Below, piece after piece: positions 32,820 to 44,989 of a stretch of 64,000 bases of DNA. How positions within the stretch are numbered: the stretch's first letter is position 1; every line of letters begins with the position of its first letter. A model generated the notes under the pieces. It saw nothing but the letters and a program-made list of their open reading frames with translations. It was not told the DNA's origin and did not search any database. Source of the DNA: Dendrobium chrysotoxum (lineage: Eukaryota > Streptophyta > Magnoliopsida > Asparagales > Orchidaceae); contig CM034311.1 of the NCBI GenBank assembly GCA_019925795.1, positions 23,806,231-23,870,230 of the forward strand. Direction: 5' to 3'. A program made the position numbers and the translations under genes.

Positions 32820-33500
32820 TCTTGACTTCAAATTTCTTCATAATCATCTTCATATCAATACAAAATTTACCAATTTAATCATTTTTTTAAATTTTATTGT
32901 GTTTGGAAACACTCTTAGTTCATAATCACATTTAGTACATATCATTATTTCATCTCATATATCTTTAAAGTATATGTTTAAGACATATCTTTCTCCTTCA
33001 ATGCTCACCAAATCAATCCTTGTGGCACCTTATCATATCTTTTTAAATGTCAATGAAGTTGATATAGATGTCCTTTCGTGCTCCTTTTTTTTAGCACAAA
33101 AGTGGCCATAGTTGATCCTATGGGCTTACAACCAAATTGATTCTCGTATATTATTATGATTTTTAAAACTTATTTGTGAATACATTTTTTTCATAACCTT
33201 GTTATATGACATAAATTTAAATTTCCTACATTTATCATAGTCATATGCATTTCTTTATTCTTAAATGCTAATATCATGCCACTTCTTCTATCATTAATTT
33301 TTTCATAGTTTTATAAAGCCCTTTAAAAGATTTGTTAGCCAATTACTCCAGCATCTCCTTCAACTCCTATGGATTTCAGATATGTTTCTCATTTGTATCT
33401 AATGCTTTTACCTTGTTCATTTTCTTTAGACTTCAATTTTTTTCACTTCTTTGGAACAATTTATAGGAAATTTCATAATTTCGCGTTTTTTATACTTTGA
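32820..33500 (-). pseudogene. Decayed RTE LINE fragment, antisense
   Basis: On the minus strand near 33080-33160 the sequence reads ENQFGCKPIGSTMATFVLKK, the conserved RT block around QFG. Stops and frameshifts abound. Adjacent sequence keeps the general RTE order. Boundaries are approximate. Confidence 0.6.
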
Positions 33501-33524
33501 AATATTTATTCTCTAAGTCGCTTA

Positions 33525-33528
<4 letters not shown>

Positions 33529-33566
<38 letters not shown>
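33529..33566. repeat. (AT)n microsatellite
   Basis: Uninterrupted AT dinucleotide run of 38 bases in AT-rich DNA. Confidence 0.95.
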
Positions 33567-33569
<3 letters not shown>

Positions 33570-33714
33570 AATGTCATTTCTTTTCCTGATAACTTCCCTT
33601 AAGATGCATTCATCTTATCTCTTAATACTTTTAAATTAATCTTTAATTTCTATAACTTCTTTCTCTTGCCTTAAATATTTTACATATATCATTTTTTTCC
33701 TTGGTATTTATTAT

Positions 33715-34600
33715 CATCATCAACAATAACAACCTTCTATCAATTATTTTGGGTCAGCTTTATGATTTTTTACTCTTCATTTGCTCATCTCTTATGAAAG
33801 CATTTTTTACCTCTTGTTGTACGTGTTTAAACTACCAAAGTCTATTTTTTATTGCCTTATCTTCAATAGATGCTACTCATTCCCTTGATATGATCATTCC
33901 TTAGTTTATATATTATGATTTTATCACAACCCACACATCTATTTTATCATTCTCAATTCTACCACACTTAAGTTGGTTATCATAGACTTTTATACTCCCC
34001 AATTGAAATCCCTACATAGCATAATTATAATTTTATAAATTAATTTTAAACTTCTATGTTTTGTTTTATCACATTATACACCTAAAGCATTTTTACATGT
34101 TAGTTGTTTAACTTTAATTTTGAAAGCTATATCTTGACCCATATTCTCATTCATTATTATTGTTATAGTTCTAAGATATTTTTTTAACATATCACACTTA
34201 GATACAATTTTATCTTTTAGTAGTATTGAATGATAATTATTAATATTATACCCATTAAAATTATATATCATCTATTTGGTATTTTTTATTAATACTAAGC
34301 CTTTTATCTTCTAAATATTTTCTCTATTCAACTTTTTTTATTCATTTCAATAGAAATATCACTGATTAGATGTACTTCATCCACTGAATGTTAACATCAA
34401 GGCATTTCACTTTGAATGTTTTTTTATAAACATCTTTATAACTAATAAAAAATGTATACATAATATTTTTATAAACATTTTTATAATTAATGAAATGTGA
34501 ATCTAGTATAATTAGAAATTCTTTGGCAACTCCCTAATATTTTTAATAATAGTTAATGTTAAATTATGTATAATTTTAATATCTTCAACATCATATGATG
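33715..34600 (-). pseudogene. Second decayed RTE LINE, antisense, with its 3' end at left
   Basis: The left edge reads CATCAACAATAACAACC, then TTTGGGTCAGCTTTATG. This is the reverse complement of an RTE tail and the adjoining GTCGGCTACATG-like end. Further right, CATTCTCAATTCTACCACAC matches the reverse complement of the MRMLRW region of the better LINE copy. Heavily mutated; the right edge is uncertain. Confidence 0.55.
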
Positions 34601-37143
34601 TTCCTTAATTTTTTTTATTTTTATCTTTGCATAAAAAATTTAGGAGTTGATATTTCCCTTGCATGAATATTTTTGCATAAACATTTTAGGAGTTGATATT
34701 CCTTTGCATAAAAATTTTTATGTTTGCCATTCTCTTATCTTTTAAAATTCCACTGAAAATGCTGTTGATGAAACCACTGTTAGATCACCCCCAAATCTCA
34801 TTAGTTATCTTATTTGCATTGAAACCTTTAACTTTATGCATATTTTTAGACCTAATTTAACTCACTTTTTTGAGATTGATCTATCTCCTATTTTTGTTCA
34901 TTATGCTCTTTCAACTGATTTCTTTCATAAAACTCTTTAATGATTCTTAAAAAAAGTATTTCCATTTTATTTATTATTTTCATTTTTAATTAGGATCTTA
35001 CTATAATTATAATGTTTTTAATCTAATCAAAAGTTTTAGATATCTTATTTCCCATCTTAGCTATTTTGTATATATTCTATCAAGCAAACAATATTATTAA
35101 CCTAATCTTGTTATATTTATGATATTTAATATCTTGCAAACAAGCAATATCAAAATTTAATTTAGATAGGTTTGGCTTTCTGCTGTGAGTTTAATAGGGG
35201 ATATTAAGGAGGAAACAATTCTTCTTAGTGAGGATGCTTAGAAGTTGGCTAGCGTCGAAACCATGCCTGCATTTGGTATTAATGATTATGGTTAGTTAAT
35301 TGTTATTAGTTAGTTTGGATTAGTTTTGTATTTTCTAAATACTCTCAATTAGGGAAGATGATGACATGTAATAAATAGATCAGGTTTCCCTCCTCTCTTG
35401 TTAGATATTCTTTTTTCCCTTAAATTTTTTGAGTTTGAGTGACTCAAAATGCTTGGATTGGATTTATGATTTTATCAATGATATTCTTGTTGGGAAATAT
35501 TGCTGGGTGATCCTCCCTTGCCTTCATTTTGTCTCCTTCTAGATCCAACCCTATTGTGTCTTACAAATCGTTGTATTCCTCACCCGCTGAATTTGCCTCT
35601 ACTTAATGCACCTTTTAGATCCATTGCCTTCAAAATCCAACATCGTCCCAATCCAACCCAAGTCTATTGAGACTCACCATAGAAACCAATATTCGGTGAA
35701 GTTAATCTTAGCATTTCATTGAGTTCTACTTCCCCGTTGCCGACTTTGTTTGATCCCATTCGCTGAGGCCCAAGAAATGGTGTTTTTTCTCCACTTGATT
35801 TAACTATGTTGCTACCATTCATCGTCCCCTAGCTGCTAGATCCATCTTCAAGATCCGCCCCTTCATCGGATCTTTTATAACCTTGTCCAAGGAGCAATTG
35901 AAGCTATGTTTCTCTAATTGATTTCTCCCATTTTTTGCCACCTATATATCTACAAGCTGCTTGCATCTTGTCGACACTTCAGCTCTCAGATTTTCTAAGT
36001 CTCCTTTGATCCCCAACATTCCCCTACCCCTGTGTAGCACACCTCAAGTTGTTGAGACCCAAGAAGTATCCACTTCTCTTCCTTCTGACAATGTCACGAT
36101 TCTTTAGGGGAGACAATAATATTTTACCTTAATAATTTCTTGTATCTCACTCTTAGCTAGTTATGCTAATAGTTCATTCATTTCTTAAGCAATAAAAAAA
36201 ATATATATATCTCTTTCCTCGCTGCTTTAGCTGATGTACTCGTTAGAAAGTTGAGTTCCTTTTTGACAAATTTTCATACTTTGCTGAAGATAATCTCATT
36301 CGACTTTCAGGTTACAAGGATTATGAATATGAGAAGGAAGAGCTATTCATTCATTTATGCAGTGAAAGAAGAGAAATCTCGGAATACCAGGTGATGAACA
36401 TTTTTACCACTGAAAGAGAAAATACAGTTACTGACATTGCTGTATTGGTCTGATAAGCCACAATGTAACATGTACACCGTTTTGGCTGCTTAATGGTGTC
36501 TGGTGAGCCAAAGAGAACTTGGATGCTTCGTTGTAGCCTTCTTGAGGCTCCCCCCACCTGGACTTGTTGCCAGTAAGGTTGTGTGATCTCAAGTGAATAC
36601 ACTTTACATGTTTTGCATCTTAATTCAGATTTTTATTTTACTTGGTGAAGCTCAATCCATTTTTAATTCCAGTTCATCCTGCAACACCTTAATTTTGCAT
36701 GTACTTCAGTTTACCAGGCAATGCCAAATATTGGGAATGGCTGTGCGACTATTTCTGGATACGAGATTCTGAGTTGTGTGTTAAAGGCTGGGATTAAATG
36801 ATAGAACTGTTTCTAAATGCTGAAGAATGCCTGAAAGGGTCTTTTTTTTAGGTTTTTTGGAGCTATGGGTTGGTAATTGCTTATGCTCAGCTATCCAAAC
36901 CCTAATTTTGACAAGCGAAAGCTAATTTTTTTAGGTTTGGAAACATGAAACTTACGAGTCCAGATTATTGTTGTATCAAAAACAGACATGCAAAAACATG
37001 GCCAGTAATGAGCCTTTTGTTTCTCATTGATGCCTCAAACAACTCAGTCACTAAGACTAATAAAAAATGGTGCACTTAGAGGGCCCTTTCTATTAGACTT
37101 TTGCAATAAAAAGTTTATGATTTTGATGAAAAGAATACAAATC
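34600..37143. other. No gene recognised
   Basis: Mostly AT-rich and low in information. A less AT-rich stretch (35500-36120) with words such as CTAGATCCATCTTCAAGATC has no continuous frame and no domain. It may be a dead LTR-element leader, but nothing supports a family. Confidence 0.3.
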
Positions 37144-37690
37144 TAAGCCTTCATCTTGGATAATTTTTTTATTGTTTTTTAAAATAATTTTTAATATAAA
37201 ATTTGTTTGAATTAGAAATTTTTTGTATTGAAAGTTGATTTAGAAAATAGTAAGAAAGTTATTTCAAATGAAGCCTAAGGTCTGATTTGGGATAATTATC
37301 TTACTGCTTTTAAGCATTAAGAAATCCGTCTCAAATGTAGCTTAAGGTCTTATTTGGGGCGGTTTTTTATCTATTTTTTGAAATAGTCTTTATAATATAA
37401 AATTATGAAGTTGCTTTAAGAAGGAATAAAAAAATTGCTTCAAATAAAGCTTAATGCTTCGTTTGGGATGGTTTAATTATTGCTTTTTAAAGTAAATTTC
37501 TAGTACAAAATTTTACTAGAAAGTTGTTTTAAGAAGCAGTAAGAAAGCCGTCTTAAATGAAGTCTAAGGTTTTGTTTGGTATGGCTTTCTTACCGCTTTT
37601 TAAATCAATTTTATTATACAAAATTTTTAATTTTTGTATTAGAAAGCGGTTTTAAGAAGTAATAAGAAAGTCATCCCAAACACAGCCTAA
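37144..37690. mobile_element. Head-to-tail array of five family A MITEs
   Basis: The copies are 37144-37278, 37276-37345, 37343-37453, 37452-37566 and 37564-37690. Each starts with a version of TAAGGCTTCGTTTGGGATGG and ends with a version of CCGTCTCAAACGAAGCCTAA. Neighbours share the junction bases TAA(G), with no spacer. The second copy is a 70-base deletion derivative. The others keep part of the inner AAGAAGCAGTAAGAAAG arm. Copies differ from one another, so the array is not a recent expansion. Confidence 0.8.
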
Positions 37691-40200
37691 GTCTCTCGAA
37701 GGATGTTAATGTTGATTGTCTATAATAGGGTCATGGTTAATGAAGTTTTGAATAAAAAACATGATGCATTTCCAATCCCTTAGCAAATAAAAATTCAGCC
37801 ATACCCCATGAAGGTATTCTTAGACTTGCAATTTGGGACATTTAATAAAAAAAAAAAAAAAAGAGGCCATGAAGCAAGGATTTCAATATAAAACTATTAG
37901 ATTTGCGTTGTATTGATATGCCCTTAAAATGATTGGAGATGAAACTTGCCACCCATTGGGGTCATGCTTTCTCACATATGGCAAATTACCATGCACCAGA
38001 AAGGGTGAATGGTAGCTACTTTCACCAACGGTAGCAATTAGTGGGTCACTCCATTAGCCCTTAAATTTGTTGCACCATAAAATATACAGTAAAGGTCTTT
38101 GAGTATACTAGCATGTCTTTGTTGTTGTATAATTTTATTTAAAATATTAAGGTATAAAAAATATTAAATAATTTTCATAAATAATTTTAATATTTTGAGA
38201 AAGTATTTTAATTTAATTGGAGGCATTTGGAAGTTTAATTAACCCAAATCAACTCTGGGTTGATCAATCTTTTGAAATTTCAAAATTATTATTTTTTATT
38301 ATTCATTAATTTACCAAAAAAAAAAATTTTCTAAATTTTCTACTTGAATGACTTTTTAAAATGTTAATTTTAAAATTTATTTTTCAAATATCAATTTTCA
38401 TAACAAAATATATCCAGTTCAGTGGAATGTTGTAAATGTGAACCATTTGATAGATTTGGGAATATCCTGAAAATTTCTCAAAATCATTTTGTAAAATTCA
38501 AAATATCAAAAATTAAATTTTATTTAATTTAGTGCAAGTTATTTTGCTACAAAATTTCTTTTAGAATACTATGCATGACTGATATGGGTTAATCACTATA
38601 TTATATTTTCTAAGCAAATTAGTTGATTTGCCATTATTGGTGGGCTAGTTGGTAGGGGATCATTCATATTAGGATAACATACATAATATACTAAGATAGT
38701 TTACCCTAGCACTTCTTAGGCCTTGATGATATTGTATGTTATAATACCTTTTAAGACAATTCCCTTTTTGTTAGATTTATTTGTTGTATAATCATATTCT
38801 TTTGATTTTTTTTTTTGATATGCTCAGTTATGCTCTTTTTATTGATAATTGCTTTGAATTTCATTAAGCTCTTTTGGCCAAATTCATTCCTAGTATGGCC
38901 ATGCTTTTTTGTTGTACCACCCAATCTCTAATTCATTCTCTTTCGGTTAGGAAACACTGTAGATTGATCATGCTCTTTTGACCAAGTTCATCCTTAGTAT
39001 AGTCATACTTTTTTTTTGTTATACTAATACGATTTGGTCAAATGCTTTGGACCAATTCAACCACACTCTAGCTATACAAATTTGATTATGCTTATCTATT
39101 CGTATGGTCATACTTTTTTTGTCCTTACTACTCTTTGACTTAGTGACTTTATTTTCAGGAATATCTTTTGGACTTGGCCATTCGCATTTGGTTAAGTTCT
39201 ATCCTGATTAAGTCATAAACTTTTGATTGAGTCATTCATTTATTCATTTTTATCACAAGGATAAATGTTTTTTATTTTGATTGCACAGTCATACCCAAAT
39301 CATCAATTCCCTTTAAAGTATGTTTACTTGAACTTATCCTGTAATTTGAATATTTAAAACTTTATTGAATGTCTAGAGCTTTTCTATATTTGTGTCCCAT
39401 TCGAATACTTGAATCTTAAGCTTATTAGTTAATGATCTCAATTATCTCCCCTTATATTATTGCATTTTACATATTTATGAGTTTAGTTATCACTTGACTA
39501 GGTGGATCAACTCTACAATTTCAAGACTTGGATTGGGGTTACAATATGTTGAATATCATTATTTGGTAATGATTCACCTAATAATGACAATCATCCTATT
39601 ATAACTAGACCTCATATGGCTGTTCATGAATATAAATAATCTACGATATAGTATCTTAAAATATCATTAAAAATTTATAAACAATGATCTATTTATTTTA
39701 AAAAAGTTTCAACATTATGGATTCTATTTTAATATTCAATTTTAAAATTCCAAAAATTGTTAAGGTGATAGCATCAATTTGATTGGATCCTTGAGTTGAA
39801 TTATCTTAGCAACCCATTACAATCATATGAGTACATTCTTATTGCCCACACTTAGGTACTATGTCAAGTCATAACCATACTTAGCATAGATTAGGGTGTA
39901 GCAAGGTTGACTATTTGCTTGAAAATCTTATTAATGCACATGAAATGACTATCTAGAATTCAAATGAGTAGCATGTAGCTAGTTTGGTTAGGTTTTTACA
40001 CTATGATAGAGATATTTCTTATGGTGCCAGGCATACAATTATTACTCTTTTATTTTATATAGGGGTTATGCATTAAGTTATTAAAATGATAAATTATGCA
40101 TCTTTGCAAATATGATATTTTGTTGGAAACTTCTTGTACTTGTGTTGTGCTATGATAACCCATTTAATTCAATTTTTTTACTATATATATATATATATTC
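37691..40200. other. AT-rich intergenic DNA, nothing recognised
   Basis: No open frame with recognisable content, no clear terminal repeats. Includes an A run near 37850 and loosely repeated phrases such as TTTGACCAARTTCATYCTTAGTAT (an interrupted motif around 38870-39000). Confidence 0.35.
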
Positions 40201-40202
40201 GA

Positions 40203-40254
40203 GTGTGTGTGTGTGTGTGTGGGGGGGCGGGGGGGAGGGGGGGGGGGGGGGGGT
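40203..40254. repeat. (GT)n followed by poly-G tract
   Basis: GTGTGT repeat running into a G run broken by single C, A and T. It could form G-quadruplex structure and is a known type of sequencing and assembly trouble spot. Confidence 0.85.
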
Positions 40255-40261
40255 GGGGGAA

Positions 40262-40391
40262 TGGGGGCAAGGCAAACTCACATACACACCACATAAACAC
40301 ACACACACATACATATGCAAGACTCGAACCCAAGATATCTTAATGATAGTCAAAGTTCCCAAAAAATAGACAGACCAAGATGAGTTGCATC
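40262..40391 (-). mobile_element. tRNA-derived SINE-like repeat, family 2
   Basis: The minus strand has GGGTTCGAGTC (box B) with an upstream ATCTTGGTCTGTCTATT / GACTATCATTAAGATATC stretch at tRNA-like spacing. A GTGTGTGTTTATGTGGTG tail follows. Same layout as 19655-19752. Confidence 0.42.
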
Positions 40392-40476
40392 TATAATTTT
40401 AATCTACGAAAGCTCTGTTTGTGCAATAAGGTACGTGCAAAGATTCTTGATTGAGTATGCTTTTAAAATCCATATC

Positions 40477-40513
<37 letters not shown>

Positions 40514-40514
40514 A

Positions 40515-40644
40515 TGGGGGCAAGGCAAACTCACATACACACCACATAAACACACACACACATACATATGCAAGACTCGAACCCAAGATATCTTAATGAT
40601 AGTCAAAGTTCCCAAAAAATAGACAGACCAAGATGAGTTGCATC
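40515..40644 (-). mobile_element. tRNA-derived SINE-like repeat, family 2 (second, identical copy)
   Basis: Identical to 40262-40391, as part of the exact duplication. If the duplication is an assembly fault this entry is not real. Confidence 0.35.
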
Positions 40645-41879
40645 TATAATTTTAATCTACGAAAGCTCTGTTTGTGCAATAAGGTACGTGCAAAGATTCT
40701 TGATTGAGTATGCTTTTAAAATCCATATCTTGGAGTACCTATGCCCAACCAGGATGAGGACCATAATTATTTATCAAGACATACGGGATATCGGTTTGGT
40801 AGTTGAATTCAGCATGAATCAAGTGCAATGATCAAAAGCAAAGGGATCACTAATACTTGTATCTTTTTACAAATTTCATTTTCATATAGATTTAAGAGTT
40901 CTTGGTTATACTTGTGTAGACTCCAACCTTTTTTTTATTTTTATTTTCTTGTAAGCATGTATATACAAATTGGCCAATTGTATAGGCCTATACTTCATTC
41001 TTTTATTGCCATCACAATAAACCTTTTTCCCATTTATGGAATTTGTTTACAATTTTTTATGATACTTATTTTTTATTTAATGATGCATATATGTTTACCT
41101 GGGAATCATGCATATGTAGTAGGCTCCTTAGATGAAGTTTTTTCTATAAATTTTAATAAATTGATAATCAACATGAAATCAATTTCATTTTATTTTTTAA
41201 ATTAAGCTTCTCTCTAAATACTTTTTAATTAAAAATTTTTTCCTGTTTAGAAAGGTCTAAAGTAATGCTTGCCATCAATAAAACCCTCAAGCATAGGTGC
41301 ACTTTTTATAATATGGCCAGTCAAAAATATCTAAAACAATTCTTTTACTTAAGGATAGATAAATTATATGCATATCATGTCCCAATATGAAGCCCCTTTT
41401 AAAAAGATGAATTTTAATACAGCTGGATGTTGTCTTAGTACACTAGGTAGTGTTTATCCTAACCCATACATGATTATATGACCAGTTGGGTAGCTCTAGC
41501 TTCATGTATATATCTGATACCTCTCCTTGTAAAATTACTTGTAGGTCTAGGAATTATAAGTCTTGCATCTTTCTGACATTCTTATTGGACTTCATTATTT
41601 AGGGATTCTCAAATTTTTCTCAATTTGAGATGAGGGACTAACTTTTGATAATATAGTTCATGGTTGCTAACAAAGCATTGCCAAGTTGTGCTAGGTAGAC
41701 TGCCTACATAATTAAGTTATTTTAAGTTTGCTAGTCTGGAAAGGCATGCCCATAAAGTCCTAATTAAGTTGTTTCAATCCTTTTGTAGACTCTTCACCTT
41801 TATCAACACCCCATTAATCCCTTAAGCTCTTCTTTGACCATTTTGTGATCCAAAGATCATTATTGATATTTCTTAAGAA

Positions 41880-42910
41880 ATTTTACTTGATCGACATGAA
41901 TTTAATGTATTATTTATATTAAAAATTTTTAGAATTAAATTTATTTTCATTTAAACTCCAATTTAAACAAACTTACAATCAAGTAATACAAAATGTAGTC
42001 AAATCCAATCCAAATAAGCACAAATTAAGCAGTTGAAATAAAGTTAATTTTTTTGGAGCTTGATTGTAGGATCAAACAAACATCAAATTTTGTTTGCTTA
42101 TAATCAAATTGAGCAGCTTAATAAGACAAATCTAATAATCCTAAGACCACTTGATTCTAAGATCATTAAGGAACTTAAATGCTAAATGAATATTCTATAA
42201 TCAAAGGATTCAATATGAGACATCCGATGATCTGTTATAAACATGCAATTAAATTAATCAAAATATCACTCCCAAAATACTATCATTTTTAGGAGACCTA
42301 GACTTAAGTTTACAAAAGCTTATAGATCTAATGAATGTTATAGCTCTACCTGATGTTCAATGTCAATATTCACCATTAGCCATCATCATCTCCCATATCA
42401 TCGTCTAACTAGCGTCCCCCAACTGTCATCATTTGATTGTCATCGTCTAACTGTTGTTGTCTTACCATCATTGCATGATCATCACAATCCATTTACCACC
42501 TTCAATTGTTATCATCTTGTTATTATCACTTGATCATCATCTCCCAATTATTGTGACATTGCCATTGAAATTTGATCATTATCACATGACTAACACTATC
42601 CATTTATTGCATCACCAGTTTTCTCACTCATGCACGCTCATAAAACAATAAAATTTTTTTAGTATTTTGTAATCCTATCTTTTCTAATTGATGGGAAAGG
42701 AAAACTCTTGCAACTTATCTTTATGGTGGATCATTTTACTTGAGCCAAGTCTTGTGATTTTTTTCCCTTTCTAGATTTTTACATGAAAATTATGATGTAT
42801 ACTATATATTTTTTGGTTATTTGTGTTTGCGAGTTATATCTTCATGAAAAGCCGGGACATAAAAATTCTCTCTATTAGTGTGAGTTTTTAGCACACAACA
42901 CTTATCATAT
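41880..42910 (+). repeat. Old, shortened copy of the minisatellite-bearing LTR family
   Basis: The start resembles the reference LTR (TTGATCGACATGAATTTAAT). 42170-42200 has GATCATTAAGGAACTTAAATG. 42360-42610 is a degenerate CATCRTCTAACTGTCATC-like run in place of the minisatellite. The end has GGTGGATCATTTTACTTGAG, CTTGTGATTTTTTTCCC and GTTTTTAGCACACAACA, parallel to the reference LTR end. Confidence 0.55.
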
Positions 42911-43957
42911 AAGCTTTTTATGTGTTAAAGCAATCATCTCACTTGATTATGGTGATTCACTCTCTACTTGATGGATTGATCATTTTTTAAGTATAGCTAC
43001 CATTGTGATAACAACCTTTGGATCATTATCTTTCTTTATTATTAATCTGTATAAATGAAAATAAATGCATATTTCATTTATTGAGAGTGTCTATTGGATA
43101 TATTCTAAAATATAATTAATCTTAAGGAGCCTAATCCTTGCAAACGTGTTTCTCTTTAAACACACTATCCATAAATTGGGAGAACTCATAGCTACCTCCT
43201 TCATTATCATTAACACCAACCTCTCTGTTTGCTTTGCCCAAATGCTAGCCTTCGACTCATAGATTTCTTTCATAGTATAAGTATCATCAAATAGCCTTTA
43301 CCATGGTCTCATTGGCATCCCTCAGTGCGACCTCCTTAGTAGCCTTTGCCATTGATTCTAATGTTTGGGGGTAATTAGCCTTGTCAGTATATCTTTTTTT
43401 TGGGTATTTATAGAAGTGTGGAGGGGCCAACCATAGTGCTCTTGCATGTTCTTTTCTAGCTACCTAAATGGTATCTTATATGAAAGTCCTTCAATTTCTT
43501 GAATGAGGACCACCCAAGCATTAATTTTTGATAAAATAATAGACATCTACAGCTAAGTTAGACCTCATGAATTCCTAAAATTTCTCATATTTCTATATCA
43601 TATAGGTGTTGAGAAACTTTAAGAAACTAAAAAAATATATACTTAGATTATACCAATTTATACAATAGTTAACAAATTTATAATGGAAAAGTCATGAAAA
43701 AAATGGTTTTACATCTAAGAAGTAGAGTAAAAAAAGGGAAGAGCAATCATGTTTTCCTTAAGTATAAGGTTTCACATACACAATTAAGTAAATAAAATTA
43801 AGAAAATAGGGATATATAAAATTTTAAGTGAAAACTCAAAAAGAGAATAATTGTAGGGCATTGATAATTTGAATAAAAGAGTTACTATTTGTAACATTTC
43901 TCTATCCTTTTAAATGATGAGCTGTTAGAGCTGAGGTAAGAACATAAGAGAATAATG

Positions 43958-44177
43958 ATATATAATTGACCCACCGTTCCTTAGTTTGGTTGGTGGGCGA
44001 GTACGGTTGGGAACCCCCAACCCGTGTTCGATTCTCTCAAGCGACAGCGTCTCTTAAATGGGGCCTAATTAAGTGCGGGCTAGGAGATTTCTAGGATGGA
44101 TGCCTCCTCTAGGTCAGCCGAGGATTAGTCACGCCCCCAAGCGCTCTCTCAGGAGTGGCAGTAGGTGAATATCCCGT

Positions 44178-44217
<40 letters not shown>

Positions 44218-44218
44218 G
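43958..44218 (+). mobile_element. tRNA-derived SINE, family 1, copy 2, with target-site duplication
   Basis: The flanks ATATATAATTG at 43958-43968 and 44208-44218 are identical. The body (43969-44207) has a box-A-like TTAGTTTGGTTGGTGGGCGAG at 43981 and a box-B-like GTGTTCGATTC at 44024. It then has a tRNA-unrelated body and a (TA)n tail from about 44182. It aligns throughout with 14651-14867. The duplication is partly made of TA repeats, which weakens it, but the ATAATTG part is specific. Confidence 0.72.
44182..44213. repeat. (TA)n microsatellite at the SINE tail
   Basis: Uninterrupted TA run directly after CCCGTTCCAA. SINE tails often seed microsatellites. Confidence 0.85.
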
Positions 44219-44624
44219 TATTTGACAGCAATAATGTAGATAATAATGGCTCAATTAGAAGTATACTTATGAGGAATGGAGAACAAGGATTACATCATTT
44301 GAAGCTTGTTTGATCTCTGATTTGATCAATCAAAATAAATTTGGGCATCAATTCAATTACTATGAATTGCCTTAAGATTCACATATTGAGTTCACATTAG
44401 TGTTTTATCAGATTAAAATTTTTACAATCTCAACAAATATATATTTTTAGTTATTCTTATAATACAAAATCCAAAATGGCCTAGAAATAATTTTTTAATT
44501 ATTCATAGAACACAAATCTTAAATTTACAACATAATTAAATTCAAACAATATTAGAAAGCCAACACAACTTCAACAAATACAAACATAAAAAAAAAATTC
44601 ATATATAATTTTCCATCCCCCAAC

Positions 44625-44906
44625 TCATCTCAATCCATATTTACCGCCAAACACACCTATATAAGTGCCCTCCCTGCTCGGAATCCGGCTCAGCGACGGC
44701 GATCGAAGCGCCGGAACAAAATCCAAGTCCTCATCGTCGACATCCTCCTCCACGATCGTATCAAGACCCGTTGACTCCGGCCGCCTCCGCCTCGCCACCC
44801 GGATAATCCGCGGAGGCGCCACCTCCAATAAGAGAGCCCTCGCGGACCTCTCCGCCGTCGAAGGCTCGCCGGCTATACGTCTGGCCACCACTTGAGCATC
44901 GCCCAT
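44625..44906 (-). CDS. Candidate small protein gene, 93 residues, unknown function
   Basis: A GC-rich open frame stands alone in strongly AT-rich DNA. The protein has a basic cluster RVARRRRP (residues 36-43), an acidic stretch EEDVDDEDLD (53-62), a serine-rich SPSLSRIPSREG (69-80) and ends TYIGVFGGKYGLR. No signal peptide or membrane segment. A TATA-like CTATATATGG lies on the minus strand at 44961-44970, about 55 bases before the ATG, a reasonable core-promoter distance. I do not recognise the family. An overlapping + strand frame (44665-44895) is judged the shadow because it lacks a promoter-like upstream. It could also be the first exon of a longer gene or a gene fragment. Confidence 0.45.
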   Translation of the reverse strand: MGDAQVVARRIAGEPSTAERSARALLLEVAPPRIIRVARRRRPESTGLDTIVEEDVDDEDLDFVPALRSPSLSRIPSREGTYIGVFGGKYGLR

Positions 44907-44960
44907 CTCTCCTTGCTCCGAATAGATAGTCTCGATTTTTTTTCTATTGGGTTTCGGTAG

Positions 44961-44970
44961 CCATATATAG
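44961..44970 (-). promoter_or_regulatory. TATA-like box upstream of the 93-residue frame
   Basis: CTATATATGG on the minus strand, 55 bases upstream of the candidate ATG at 44906. Confidence 0.35.
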
Positions 44971-44989
44971 AGAAGGAAGGGATGTTTAT

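Larger units (their letters stand above)
40260..40733. repeat. Exact tandem duplication of a 221-bp block, separated by poly-G
   Basis: 40260-40480 and 40513-40733 appear identical base for base (AATGGGGGCAAGGCAAACTC ... AATCCATATCTTGG). The first copy runs directly into a pure G run (40479-40512) and the second copy starts after it. All other duplications in the window are diverged. Each copy contains a family 2 SINE-like repeat. Confidence 0.9.

Noticed and set aside
40112..40369. Open frames with poly-Gly/poly-Pro tracts around 40112-40586
   Set aside because: They are translations of (GT)n and poly-G simple sequence; no conserved domain.
44665..44895. 76-residue + strand frame overlapping the minus strand 93-residue candidate
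   Set aside because: Serine/threonine-rich shadow composition and no promoter-like element at its 5' side. The minus strand frame has the TATA-like box.
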